NCBI RefSeq assembly: GCF_000718165.1 | Contig: NZ_JOEY01000035.1 | Span: forward strand, 41,343-105,342 | Source: Streptomyces fulvoviolaceus | GTDB taxonomy: Bacteria; Actinomycetota; Actinomycetes; Streptomycetales; Streptomycetaceae | Direction of reading: 5' to 3' | Length of the DNA: 64,000 bases | Part shown: in pieces, positions 24,366 to 31,817 of the stretch | How positions within the stretch are numbered: position 1 is the stretch's first letter | How the letters are laid out: each line of letters begins with the position of its first letter | The notes under the pieces: generated by a model | Seen by the model: the letters and a program-made list of their open reading frames with translations, nothing else | Database searches by the model: none | Told to the model about the DNA's origin: nothing | Made by a program: the position numbers and the translations under genes

Positions 24366-24838
24366 GCAGCCTGACCCTGGACGCCGCCGAGGAGATCATC
24401 GACGCCGCCCACAAGCGCGCCCAGGCGATCGGGAAGGCGGTGAGTGTGGCCGTGGTGGACGCGGGCGGTTTCCCGATCGCCATCCGCCGCTCGGACGGGG
24501 CCCGCCCGCTGACCCCGGACATCGCCCGCGCCAAGGCCTACACCGCGGCGATCATGCAGCGCCCCGGCAAGATGCTGAAGAAGTGGCAGGAGAGCCAGCC
24601 CGTCTTCTTCTCCCAGCTCTCCCAACTCCCGGGCGCCGCCATGCCGATCATGGCCACCGAGGGCAGCGTCACCATCAAGAAGGACGGCGAGATCATCGGC
24701 GGCCTCGGCGTCGCCGGCGGCACGGCGGACGAGGACCAGCAGATCGCCGAGGAGGTCCTCCAATCCCTCGGCTACGAGCTGGAGTTCGCCGCCTGGGGCG
24801 TCGCGGGCAAGCCGGCCTCGTCCGGAAAGGACGCGTGA
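24362..24838 (+). CDS. GlcG/HbpS-family protein
   Basis: A 158-residue protein of the GlcG/HbpS (haem-degrading) family. The conserved start is LDAAEEIIDAAHKRAQAIGK, the core strand SVAVVDAGGFPIAIRR and the C-terminal signature IIGGLGVAGGTADEDQQIAE. The family includes the Streptomyces haem-binding HbpS and GlcG proteins of glycolate and aromatic clusters, whose enzymatic role is mostly undefined. No signal peptide is visible, so it is probably cytoplasmic here. It is coupled to the hydrolase gene by ATGA. Confidence 0.85.
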   Translation: MSSLTLDAAEEIIDAAHKRAQAIGKAVSVAVVDAGGFPIAIRRSDGARPLTPDIARAKAYTAAIMQRPGKMLKKWQESQPVFFSQLSQLPGAAMPIMATEGSVTIKKDGEIIGGLGVAGGTADEDQQIAEEVLQSLGYELEFAAWGVAGKPASSGKDA

Positions 24839-24842
24839 CCCA

Positions 24843-25829
24843 ATGGCGGATACCTTCAACTACCGCATCGACCACCACGGCAGCCTGGTCCGGCCCTCCG
24901 ACCTCGCCACGATCGGCGTGCAGCAGGCGGTCGAGGACGCGGTGATCTTCCAGCGCAAGCTGCGTTCCACGGTCGTCACGGACGGCGACTTTCCGCGGGA
25001 GGACTTCCGCAGCACGGTTCTTGACGGGGTGTCAGGCTTCCGGCGTACGGACGAGGTCGATTCCGACGGCCTGGTGACCTGGGTCGCCGAGTCCCTCCCG
25101 AAGACCACCGGCCCGCTGCTCGCCGACTGGGCCGCCAAGCTCACCGATGTGACGGCGATCGCCCCGAAGGCGTCCCTGCCCTCCCCGGCATACCTCGCGG
25201 CCACCACCTTCCGGCCCGGCCTCGGTGTCTCCTCCGCCCGCGAGTTGGGCGAGGCCCTCGCGGAGATCATCCAGGCGGAGATCGAGCTGCTGGTGTCGAA
25301 GGGGGTACGCCTGGTCCAGCTCAACAACCCGCTTCTGCTGGGCCAGTTGGGTACCGACTCGGGTGTGCTGTCCTTCGAGGACGCCCTGGCGGTCGACGCC
25401 CTGGCGGTACGGCTCGACGAGCGCCCCGAGGGCGTCCGTATCGGCGTCTGCCCCGGCTGGGCGGCTCCCGCCGTGGTGGACCGGGCGGCGGTCGAGCGTC
25501 TGTACGCCGAGGTCGCGGCGGATCGCTGGATCCTGCCGTTCCACCAGGGCACCGAGGCCGAGCTCGACCTGGTCAGGGCGCTTCCGGAGGACCGGGACGT
25601 CTGCCTGGGCGTCGTCGACGCGACCGTGCCCGAACTGGAGGACATCGACACGCTCCTGGCCAGGATCGACGCGGTGGGCGAGATCAAGGACCTGGAGGAC
25701 GCGGCCTTGTCACCGTCCCGGGGCTTCGCCGACGTGGCGAGCCGCCCGCTGCTGACCGCAGAGGAACAGCGCAAGAAGCTCGTACTGGTAGAGACAGTCG
25801 CCCGGTACGTCTGGGGCAACGAGTTCTAA
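24843..25829 (+). CDS. MetE/UROD-like TIM-barrel protein, catabolic-operon variant
   Basis: A 328-residue TIM-barrel protein resembling the C-terminal half of cobalamin-independent methionine synthase. Recognisable pieces are an N-terminal barrel strand (HHGSLVRPSDL), TDGDFPREDFR, SPAYLAATTF, GVRLVQLNNPLLLG where MetE has an IDEP motif, IGVCPGW where MetE has HxC, and DVCLGVVDATVPELED near the C-terminus. In the HxC position only Cys remains, and the last cysteine ligand is not seen. The zinc site of true MetE therefore looks absent or rebuilt. A methyltransferase or demethylase in aromatic (methoxy) metabolism, or a non-methyl-transfer lyase, is possible. It is the last gene of the array and is followed by repeat copy 3. 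Confidence 0.72.
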   Translation: MADTFNYRIDHHGSLVRPSDLATIGVQQAVEDAVIFQRKLRSTVVTDGDFPREDFRSTVLDGVSGFRRTDEVDSDGLVTWVAESLPKTTGPLLADWAAKLTDVTAIAPKASLPSPAYLAATTFRPGLGVSSARELGEALAEIIQAEIELLVSKGVRLVQLNNPLLLGQLGTDSGVLSFEDALAVDALAVRLDERPEGVRIGVCPGWAAPAVVDRAAVERLYAEVAADRWILPFHQGTEAELDLVRALPEDRDVCLGVVDATVPELEDIDTLLARIDAVGEIKDLEDAALSPSRGFADVASRPLLTAEEQRKKLVLVETVARYVWGNEF

Positions 25830-25834
25830 AACCC

Positions 25835-25912
25835 CGCCAGGGGCGCGGGGCTGTATCGATATGCGGCTACCGCCGCGTGTGCGCGACCAGCCACACACAA
25901 CCCGCGCCCCAA
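25835..25912. repeat. GC-rich intergenic repeat, copy 3
   Basis: GGGGCGCGGGGCTGTATCG, ATATGCGGCTACCGCCGCGT and GTGCGCGACCAGCCAC. It is nearly identical to copies at 1650, 4400 and 32871. It starts a few bases after the MetE-like stop codon, at the end of the 14.7-25.8 kb array, and before the convergent ABM gene. A terminator or transcript-3'-end role is plausible. Confidence 0.75.
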
Positions 25913-25936
25913 AAAGGAACACAAGCCCGGCAGACG

Positions 25937-26224
25937 CTACAGAACCTCGGCAAAAGACACGGAGCGCTCGACCAACAACGGCCACACCGTCCCGACGATC
26001 AACTCCTTGAAGTGATCGGCAACTTTGTGCGCCTCGAATCCGTCCCGATCGACGTACCGCTCGTAGAGCAGGAAACCGCCCGGCTGGTCAGCCACCCCGT
26101 GCACCTCGTACATCAGGTTGGCCGGCTCCGCACGGGTGCCCTCCCGGGCCTTCAGCAGCGCGGCACGCACGGTCCCCTCGTCGGCGGGCTCGCAGCGGTA
26201 GTGGGCGACGACGGCGTAGGACAT
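25937..26224 (-). CDS. Antibiotic biosynthesis monooxygenase (ABM)-domain protein
   Basis: A 95-residue single ABM (dimeric alpha/beta-barrel) domain: MSYAVVAHYRCEPADEGTVR, the central strand NLMYEVHGVAD, FLLYERYVDRDGFEAHK and a C-terminal strand ending SFAEVL. The family contains YgiN-like quinol monooxygenases and small aromatic-ring oxygenases without cofactor. GAGGAG precedes the ATG at 26224. It is divergent from the aldehyde dehydrogenase at 26410 with a 185-bp gap. A quinol or hydroxyquinol oxygenase role is attractive in this neighbourhood, but only the fold is supported. Confidence 0.82.
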   Translation of the reverse strand: MSYAVVAHYRCEPADEGTVRAALLKAREGTRAEPANLMYEVHGVADQPGGFLLYERYVDRDGFEAHKVADHFKELIVGTVWPLLVERSVSFAEVL

Positions 26225-26409
26225 GTCTGTATCTCCTCAGCGCTTCCGACCTCGTTCAGGCCTCCGGCCTGCTGATTCCAGCACGGATCAGGCTCGCGCC
26301 CACCCGCGCGCGGCGCAACCAATGCCTGCTGCCACGGGGCTGGTGGCACCGCCCCGACGTGGTGTGTTGTCACATTCCGCACCGTGGCCGACGAAGGAAG
26401 TGACCCGAC

Positions 26410-27870
26410 ATGCGAACTGTGGAAACCCTCTCCGGCGGGGAGTGGGTGACGTCCGGAGAGTGGATCGACGTGCACGACCCGGCCGACGTCCGCGCCCCGA
26501 TCGCCCGTATCCCCGCCCTCGCCGCCAAGGACGTCACCCGCGCCTACGACCACGCCGAGCGCGGCTTCGCCGCCTGGAAGCGCACCAGCCCCTTCGAGCG
26601 GGCCCGGATCTTCACCGACGCGGCCCGGCTGATCCGTGAGCGGGTCGAGGGGATCGCCGCCGATGTCACCGCCGAGAACGGCAAGACCCTCGCCGAGGCG
26701 ACCGGCGAGACCCTCAAGGCCGCCGACTTCCTGGAGTACTACGCCGGTCTCGCCCGCCAGGGCTACGGCACCCTCCTGCACGACGTACGCCCGAACCACC
26801 GCACCCACACCCAGCGCGAGCCCATCGGTGTGATCCTGGTGATCAGCCCGTGGAACGACCCGCTGATCACCCCGGCCCGCAAGCTCGCCCCGCTGCTCGC
26901 GGCCGGCAACGCGGCCGTGTTCAAGCCGGCCACCGAAACCCCGCTGTCGGGCCTGCACTTCGCCCGCGCCCTGCACGACGCGGGTCTGCCGGCCGGTGTC
27001 CTGAACGTCGTAACGGGCCGTACGGCGGAGATCGAGGAGGCCCTCCTCGACGACCCGCGGATCGTCGGCATCACCTTCACCGGCTCCAACTCCGTCGGCA
27101 ACCGCATCCGCCGCCGCCTCGCCGACCGCAACGTCCGCTTCCAGGGCGAACTCGGCGGCAAGAACGCCTCCGTGGTCCTGCGCGACGCCGACCTGCCCGC
27201 CGCCGCGAAGGCCGTCGTCGCCGCCTCCTTCGGCCAGGCGGGCCAGCGCTGCACCGCCACCAGCCGCGTCATCGTCGAGCAGCCGGTGTACGAGGAGTTC
27301 GCCCGCCTGCTGGTCGCCGAGGTCGAGACGCTGAAGGTCGGCCCGGGCAGCGACCCGGTGACCACCCTGTGCCCGCTGTCCAGCCCGAAGCAGCGCGACA
27401 GCGTCCTCGCGGATGTCGACAAGGCGATCGCACAGGGCGCCACCGTCCTCGTCGGCGGCCGGGCGGACACCGAGGGCGAGCGGGCCCACGGCTGCTTCGT
27501 GCAGCCGACCGTGCTCGCCGACGTCACGCCCGAGACGGCGATCTGGCGCGAGGAGGTCTTCGGCCCGGTCCTCGCCGTCCGCGCGGTCGCCGACTTCGAC
27601 GCGGCCGTCGAGGCGGTCAACGACTCCGACTTCGGCCTCGCCGCCGCCGTCTTCACCCGCGACCTGGCGAGCGCCTACCGCTTCGCCGACGAGGCCGAGT
27701 GCGGGCAGGTCGCGGTCAACACCACGACCACCGGCTGGGACGTCCACCTGCCCTTCGGCGGCTTCCGCGACTCCGGCACGGCCTACAAGGAGCAGGGCGA
27801 CGAGGTCCTGCGCTTCTCCACCCGCGTCAAGACGGTCGCGATCAATCTCGGGGAGCCGGCGCGTGGCTGA
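26410..27870 (+). CDS. NAD(P)-dependent aldehyde dehydrogenase
   Basis: A 486-residue aldehyde dehydrogenase. The cofactor loop is VISPWNDPLITPARKLAPLL and the nucleotide turn is FTGSNSVGNRI. The general base is in FQGELGGKNASVVL and the catalytic Cys in QAGQRCTATSR. EEVFGPVLAVR precedes the C-terminal oligomerisation strand. The sequence resembles 2,5-dioxovalerate (alpha-ketoglutarate semialdehyde) and vanillin-type dehydrogenases, but the pocket does not decide. The ATG at 26410 has GAAGGAAGTG upstream. The 3' end overlaps the FAD oxidase gene by 8 bp, so the two are translationally linked. Confidence 0.88.
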   Translation: MRTVETLSGGEWVTSGEWIDVHDPADVRAPIARIPALAAKDVTRAYDHAERGFAAWKRTSPFERARIFTDAARLIRERVEGIAADVTAENGKTLAEATGETLKAADFLEYYAGLARQGYGTLLHDVRPNHRTHTQREPIGVILVISPWNDPLITPARKLAPLLAAGNAAVFKPATETPLSGLHFARALHDAGLPAGVLNVVTGRTAEIEEALLDDPRIVGITFTGSNSVGNRIRRRLADRNVRFQGELGGKNASVVLRDADLPAAAKAVVAASFGQAGQRCTATSRVIVEQPVYEEFARLLVAEVETLKVGPGSDPVTTLCPLSSPKQRDSVLADVDKAIAQGATVLVGGRADTEGERAHGCFVQPTVLADVTPETAIWREEVFGPVLAVRAVADFDAAVEAVNDSDFGLAAAVFTRDLASAYRFADEAECGQVAVNTTTTGWDVHLPFGGFRDSGTAYKEQGDEVLRFSTRVKTVAINLGEPARG

Positions 27871-29083
27871 CGAGACCATCGGCATCGTCGGCGCCGGCAT
27901 CGTGGGGCTGGCCACGGCCCGCGAGATCGCCCTGAGCCGCCCCGGCACCCGGGTCGTGGTCCTCGAGAAGGAGCGGGAGGTCTCGCTTCACCAGACCGGC
28001 CACAACTCGGGCGTCGTCCACGCCGGCATCTACTACACCCCCGGCAGCCTGAAGGCCGACCTGACGGTCCGCGGAGTGTCCCTGCTGCGCGAGTACTGCC
28101 AGGACCGCGAGCTGCCGTACAAGGAGATCGGCAAACTGGTCGTGGCCGTCCGTGAGGACGAGCTCGGCCGGATGAACAACCTCTACGAGCGGGCCAAGAA
28201 CAACCACGTGCCCGACCTGAGGAAGATCTCCAAGGAGGAGATCCGCGAGCTGGAGCCGAACGCCGGCGGCGTCGCGGCCCTGCACTCCCCGCGCACCGCG
28301 ATCACCGACTACCCGGCGATCGCCCGCGCCTTCGCCAAGGACGTCGTCGACTCCGGCGGCGAGGTGAAACTCGGCTTTCCGGTCACGGGCATCACCAATG
28401 TGCCCGGCGGCATCGAGGTGGCCTCGGGACAGGAACGCGTCCGGGTGGACCGGCTGATCCTCTGCGCGGGCCTGCAGTCGGACGCCGTGGCGAAGCTGGC
28501 CCAGGACAAGCAGGAGCCGCGGATCATCCCGTTCCGGGGCGAGTACATGCTGCTCAGGCCCGAGAAGACCGGCCTGGTCCGCGGCCTGATCTACCCGGTG
28601 CCGGACCCGCGTTACCCCTTCCTCGGCGTGCACTTCACCCCGCGTGTCGACGGCTCGGTGGAGGTCGGCCCCAACGCGGTCCTGGCCCTGGCCAGGGAGG
28701 GCTATACACGCGCGAAGGTCTCACCGAAGGACCTCCTGGGTCTCGCCGCCTACCCCGGCACCTGGAAGATGGCCGCCCAGCACTGGCGTACCGGAATCAG
28801 GGAGTATCGCGGCTCCTTCTCCATGGCCGCCTTCATGAAGGACGCGGGGCTCTACGTCCCGGGCGTCGGCGCCTCCGACGTGGTGCGCGGCGGTGCAGGC
28901 GTCCGCGCCCAGGCCCTGGACCGCGACGGCACCCTCGTGGACGACTTCCGCATCCATCAGGTGGGCCGGATCACCGCCGTCCGCAACGCCCCCTCGCCGG
29001 CCGCCACGGCTTCCATGGCGATCGCCGAGCACATCGTCGGTGCCGTATTCGGCAACGTCTTCGGCGACGCTTCCGCAAGCTGA
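27863..29083 (+). CDS. L-2-hydroxyglutarate oxidase-like FAD protein
   Basis: A 406-residue DAO-family flavoprotein. The dinucleotide-binding motif is IGIVGAGIVGLATAREIA at the N-terminus and the FAD-ribose Glu is in VVVLEKER. The LhgO landmarks are present: HQTGHNSGVVHAGIYYTPGS, FRGEYMLLRPE, the long VPDPRYPFLGVHFTPRVDGS, VEVGPNAVLAL and a C-terminal NAPSPAATASMAIAEHI. LhgO oxidises L-2-hydroxyglutarate to 2-oxoglutarate and passes electrons to quinones. A GTG at 27863 overlaps the aldehyde dehydrogenase gene. In this operon the substrate may be another 2-hydroxy acid of the pathway. An in-frame extension upstream is excluded by the overlap with the real ALDH frame. Confidence 0.85.
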   Translation: MADETIGIVGAGIVGLATAREIALSRPGTRVVVLEKEREVSLHQTGHNSGVVHAGIYYTPGSLKADLTVRGVSLLREYCQDRELPYKEIGKLVVAVREDELGRMNNLYERAKNNHVPDLRKISKEEIRELEPNAGGVAALHSPRTAITDYPAIARAFAKDVVDSGGEVKLGFPVTGITNVPGGIEVASGQERVRVDRLILCAGLQSDAVAKLAQDKQEPRIIPFRGEYMLLRPEKTGLVRGLIYPVPDPRYPFLGVHFTPRVDGSVEVGPNAVLALAREGYTRAKVSPKDLLGLAAYPGTWKMAAQHWRTGIREYRGSFSMAAFMKDAGLYVPGVGASDVVRGGAGVRAQALDRDGTLVDDFRIHQVGRITAVRNAPSPAATASMAIAEHIVGAVFGNVFGDASAS

Positions 29084-29109
29084 GAATGCCCTGCTCATGG
29101 GGCAGTTCC

Positions 29110-29128
29110 GCGCAACAAGTGCTTGCGC
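29110..29128. promoter_or_regulatory. Inverted repeat in the promoter gap before the amidohydrolase operon
   Basis: Perfect inverted repeat GCGCAA-CAAGTGC-TTGCGC in the 133-bp gap between the LhgO-like gene and the amidohydrolase. It lies about 90 bp upstream of the next start and has no T-tract. It could be an operator for an unidentified regulator or a weak hairpin. Confidence 0.4.
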
Positions 29129-29216
29129 TCCCAGGGGCTCCGCAAGGTCTCGCACCGCGCCTAGCGTTCCACCCACACCACCTCACCCCCCTCCTTCGAA
29201 GAGAAAGAGCCCAACG

Positions 29217-30077
29217 ATGTTCGTTGTCGACACGCAGATCCACATCTGGCTGGAAGAGTCCGCGGACCGCCCCTGGGTCCCCGGCGCGCGGGAGCGCATC
29301 CGCCTCAACGGCCACCGCGAGGACCCCTTCTCCTACGAGGAGGCGCTGGAGCTGATGGACGAGGCCGGCGTCAACCGGGCGCTGATCCTGCCGCCGTCCT
29401 GGGAGGGCGACCGCATCGACTACGCCCTGGAAGCCTGTGAGGCGCACCCGGACCGCTTCGGCATCATGGCCCGCATTCCGCAGAACAAGCCCGAAGAGGG
29501 CAAGGCGATGCTGAAGGACTTCGCCCAGAACCCGCACGTGAAGGGCACCCGGCTCACCTTCCACCGGCCGATCGACCGCAACTGGATGATCGACGGCACC
29601 AACGACTGGTACTGGCCGATCGCCGAGGAGCTGCGCGTCCCGACCATGGTCCACGCCCCGATCTGGAAGCGTGAGCTCGGCGAGATCGCCGCCAAGCACC
29701 CCGAGCTGAAGATCATCATCGATCACATGGGCATCATGGCCCGCTGCGTCGACGACGCGATCGGCTACTGGGTCCAGGAGACCGCCGACCTGGCCGTCCA
29801 CCCCAACATCTACGTCAAGGTCTCGGCGCTGCCGGGCTACTCGACGCAGCCCTTCCCCAACAACAACATCCAGAAGTACGTGCGCGAGATGGTCGACAAG
29901 ATGGGCCCGCAGCGCTGCTTCTACGGCACCGACATCACCCGTCTCCTGGGTCACGGCATCACCTACACCGACACGATCGAGCAGTTCACCAAGCACTGGG
30001 ACTTCACGCCCGAGGAGCTTGAATGGATCATGGGCCGCGGTATCTCCGAGGTCCTGAACTGGCCGATCGAGGGCTGA
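29217..30077 (+). CDS. Amidohydrolase-family (Amidohydro_2) protein
   Basis: A 286-residue TIM-barrel amidohydrolase of the PF04909 type. The N-terminal metal motif is FVVDTQIHIWLEES (the first HxH is altered to QIH). It contains DRFGIMARIP, RLTFHRPIDRNW, MVHAPIWKRE, a strand-7 IIIDHMGIMARCVDD with the conserved His, and CFYGTDITRLLGHG with the C-terminal catalytic Asp. The family includes 2-pyrone-4,6-dicarboxylate lactonase (LigI), aminocarboxymuconate-semialdehyde decarboxylase and related aromatic decarboxylases. A LigI-like lactonase would produce 4-oxalomesaconate, the galBCD substrate, which is suggestive. It is followed at 13 bp by the ThDP enzyme. Confidence 0.83.
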   Translation: MFVVDTQIHIWLEESADRPWVPGARERIRLNGHREDPFSYEEALELMDEAGVNRALILPPSWEGDRIDYALEACEAHPDRFGIMARIPQNKPEEGKAMLKDFAQNPHVKGTRLTFHRPIDRNWMIDGTNDWYWPIAEELRVPTMVHAPIWKRELGEIAAKHPELKIIIDHMGIMARCVDDAIGYWVQETADLAVHPNIYVKVSALPGYSTQPFPNNNIQKYVREMVDKMGPQRCFYGTDITRLLGHGITYTDTIEQFTKHWDFTPEELEWIMGRGISEVLNWPIEG

Positions 30078-30090
30078 GGAAGCACGAGAG

Positions 30091-31803
30091 ATGACCGACA
30101 TCACCAACTCCCCGGGCGCCGACGGCGGCGAGGCTCTCGTCACCGCCTTCAACGCCGTCGGCGCCGACTACCTCTTCTGCTCGTCGGGGTCCGAGTGGGC
30201 CCCGGTGTGGGAGTCGCTGGCCCGGCGCCACCGGGACGGGCTGCCCTGCCCCGAGTACCTGGACCTGACGCACGAGACCGTCGCCGTCGGCATGGCCACC
30301 GGCTACGGCCTGGTCAGGCGCCGGCCGCAGGGCGTACTGCTGCACGCGGCCCCCGGACTGCTGCAGGGCTCGATGGCCGTGCACGGGGCGCTGCTCGCGG
30401 GCGTCCCGATGGTGGTCAGCTCCTCGGAGTCGACCACGTACGGCGACGGTCCCGGCCAGGACCCGGGCGGCCAGTGGTATCGCAACCTGTCCATCGTGGG
30501 CGGCCCGCACGGAGTGGCTCAGCCATTCACCAAGTGGTCCAATGAGGCCGCCAGTGTGCACACCCTGCCCACGATGATCGCGCGGGCGGCGGAGCTGTCC
30601 TGGCGGGCCCCGGCGGGACCGGCGTACCTGAACATCCCACTGGAGATCCTCCTGGAGGACTGGGACGGCCGCGAGGCCAAGCCCATCGTCCCGCCCGGCT
30701 CCACGCACAGCTCTCCGGAAGAAGTCGACCCGGTCGCCCAGATGATCCGCGAGGCCACCAACCCCGTGATCGTGACGGAGACGGCCGGTCGTGAGGCGGG
30801 CGGTTTCGAAGCCCTGCTTGCCTTCGCCGAGGCCTGGAACATCCCCGTCGTCGAGCCCGACTCGGCCGTCTGCGGCAACTTCCCGCGCACCCACCCGCTG
30901 CACGCCGGCAGCGACATCGGCCCTTGGATGGACGAGGCGGACCTGATCCTCCTGGTCAACTGCCGCGCCCCGTTCTACCCGCCGTCGCGCCGCCCCTCCA
31001 AGGCACAGATCGTCGTCATCGACGAGGTCCCGCAGCGCCCGCACGTCGTCTACCAAGTCCTGTTCGCGGACCGGTACTTGGAGGGCAACGTCGCCAACAC
31101 CCTGCGCCAGCTGGCCAAGCGGGCGAAGGATCTCGACGAGACCGCGGTCGCTCTACGACGCACCGCACAGGAGGAGCGGCACGCCGCCGAACAGGCGACC
31201 ATCGCCGATGCCGAGGCGAAGGCCTCCTCTCATGCCGAGGGCATCGACCCCGTGCTGCTCGCCGCCACCCTGCGCAAGCTGCTCGACGGCAGGGACGGCA
31301 TCGTCGTAGACGAGACCATCACGCACAGCCGCGTGGTGAAGCGGCACGTCCAGACCGACGCCCCCGACTCGTACTTCTACGTGCAAGGCGGCCTCGGCCA
31401 GGGCATCGCGGTCGCGCTCGGCGTCAAACTCGCCGCCCAGGAGCGGCCGGTGGTGCTCACGATCGGCGACGGCGCGTTCGCCTACAACCCGGTCATCCAG
31501 TCGTACGACGCCTCGAAGACGTACGAACTCCCGCTGCTGATCGTGGTGTTCAACAATCGCGTCTACAAGTCGATGAACATGAACCACCGCCGTTTCTACC
31601 CCGAGGGCGCGGCCGCCGAGACGGGGGAGTGGCTCGGTACCGATCTGCACCGGCTGCCCCGACTCGCGCAGTTCGCCGAGCCGTTCGGCATGCACACCGA
31701 GACCGTCGACGCACCGGACGCGCTCGCGCCCGCCCTGGAGCGCGCCCTCAAGGCCGTGTCCGAGGGCACCACCGCCGTCGTCGACGTCCTCGTCACCCGC
31801 TGA
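30091..31803 (+). CDS. Thiamine-diphosphate-dependent enzyme (acetolactate-synthase/benzoylformate-decarboxylase fold)
   Basis: A 570-residue ThDP enzyme of three domains. The N-terminal pyrimidine-binding domain carries the catalytic Glu in YLDLTHETVAVGMATGYG (about 50-67). A central Rossmann-like domain spans about 205-335 (NPVIVTETAGREAG, ILLVNCRAPFYPPS). The C-terminal PP domain has the signature TIGDGAFAYNPVIQSYDASK followed by VVFNNRVYKSM, a GDG-x(n)-NN motif. The family includes carboligases, 2-oxo acid decarboxylases and C-C lyases; the specificity residues are not decisive. It sits between an amidohydrolase and an Ldh-type oxidoreductase. A 2-oxo acid or acyloin substrate, made or consumed by those enzymes, is a reasonable guess. 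Confidence 0.87.
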   Translation: MTDITNSPGADGGEALVTAFNAVGADYLFCSSGSEWAPVWESLARRHRDGLPCPEYLDLTHETVAVGMATGYGLVRRRPQGVLLHAAPGLLQGSMAVHGALLAGVPMVVSSSESTTYGDGPGQDPGGQWYRNLSIVGGPHGVAQPFTKWSNEAASVHTLPTMIARAAELSWRAPAGPAYLNIPLEILLEDWDGREAKPIVPPGSTHSSPEEVDPVAQMIREATNPVIVTETAGREAGGFEALLAFAEAWNIPVVEPDSAVCGNFPRTHPLHAGSDIGPWMDEADLILLVNCRAPFYPPSRRPSKAQIVVIDEVPQRPHVVYQVLFADRYLEGNVANTLRQLAKRAKDLDETAVALRRTAQEERHAAEQATIADAEAKASSHAEGIDPVLLAATLRKLLDGRDGIVVDETITHSRVVKRHVQTDAPDSYFYVQGGLGQGIAVALGVKLAAQERPVVLTIGDGAFAYNPVIQSYDASKTYELPLLIVVFNNRVYKSMNMNHRRFYPEGAAAETGEWLGTDLHRLPRLAQFAEPFGMHTETVDAPDALAPALERALKAVSEGTTAVVDVLVTR

Positions 31804-31817
31804 CCCAGGAGACACCC

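Noticed and set aside
26152..27948. Minus-strand open frame (598 codons) opposite the second aldehyde dehydrogenase
   Set aside because: Shadow of a complete gene; its C-terminal part runs out of frame over the ABM gene.
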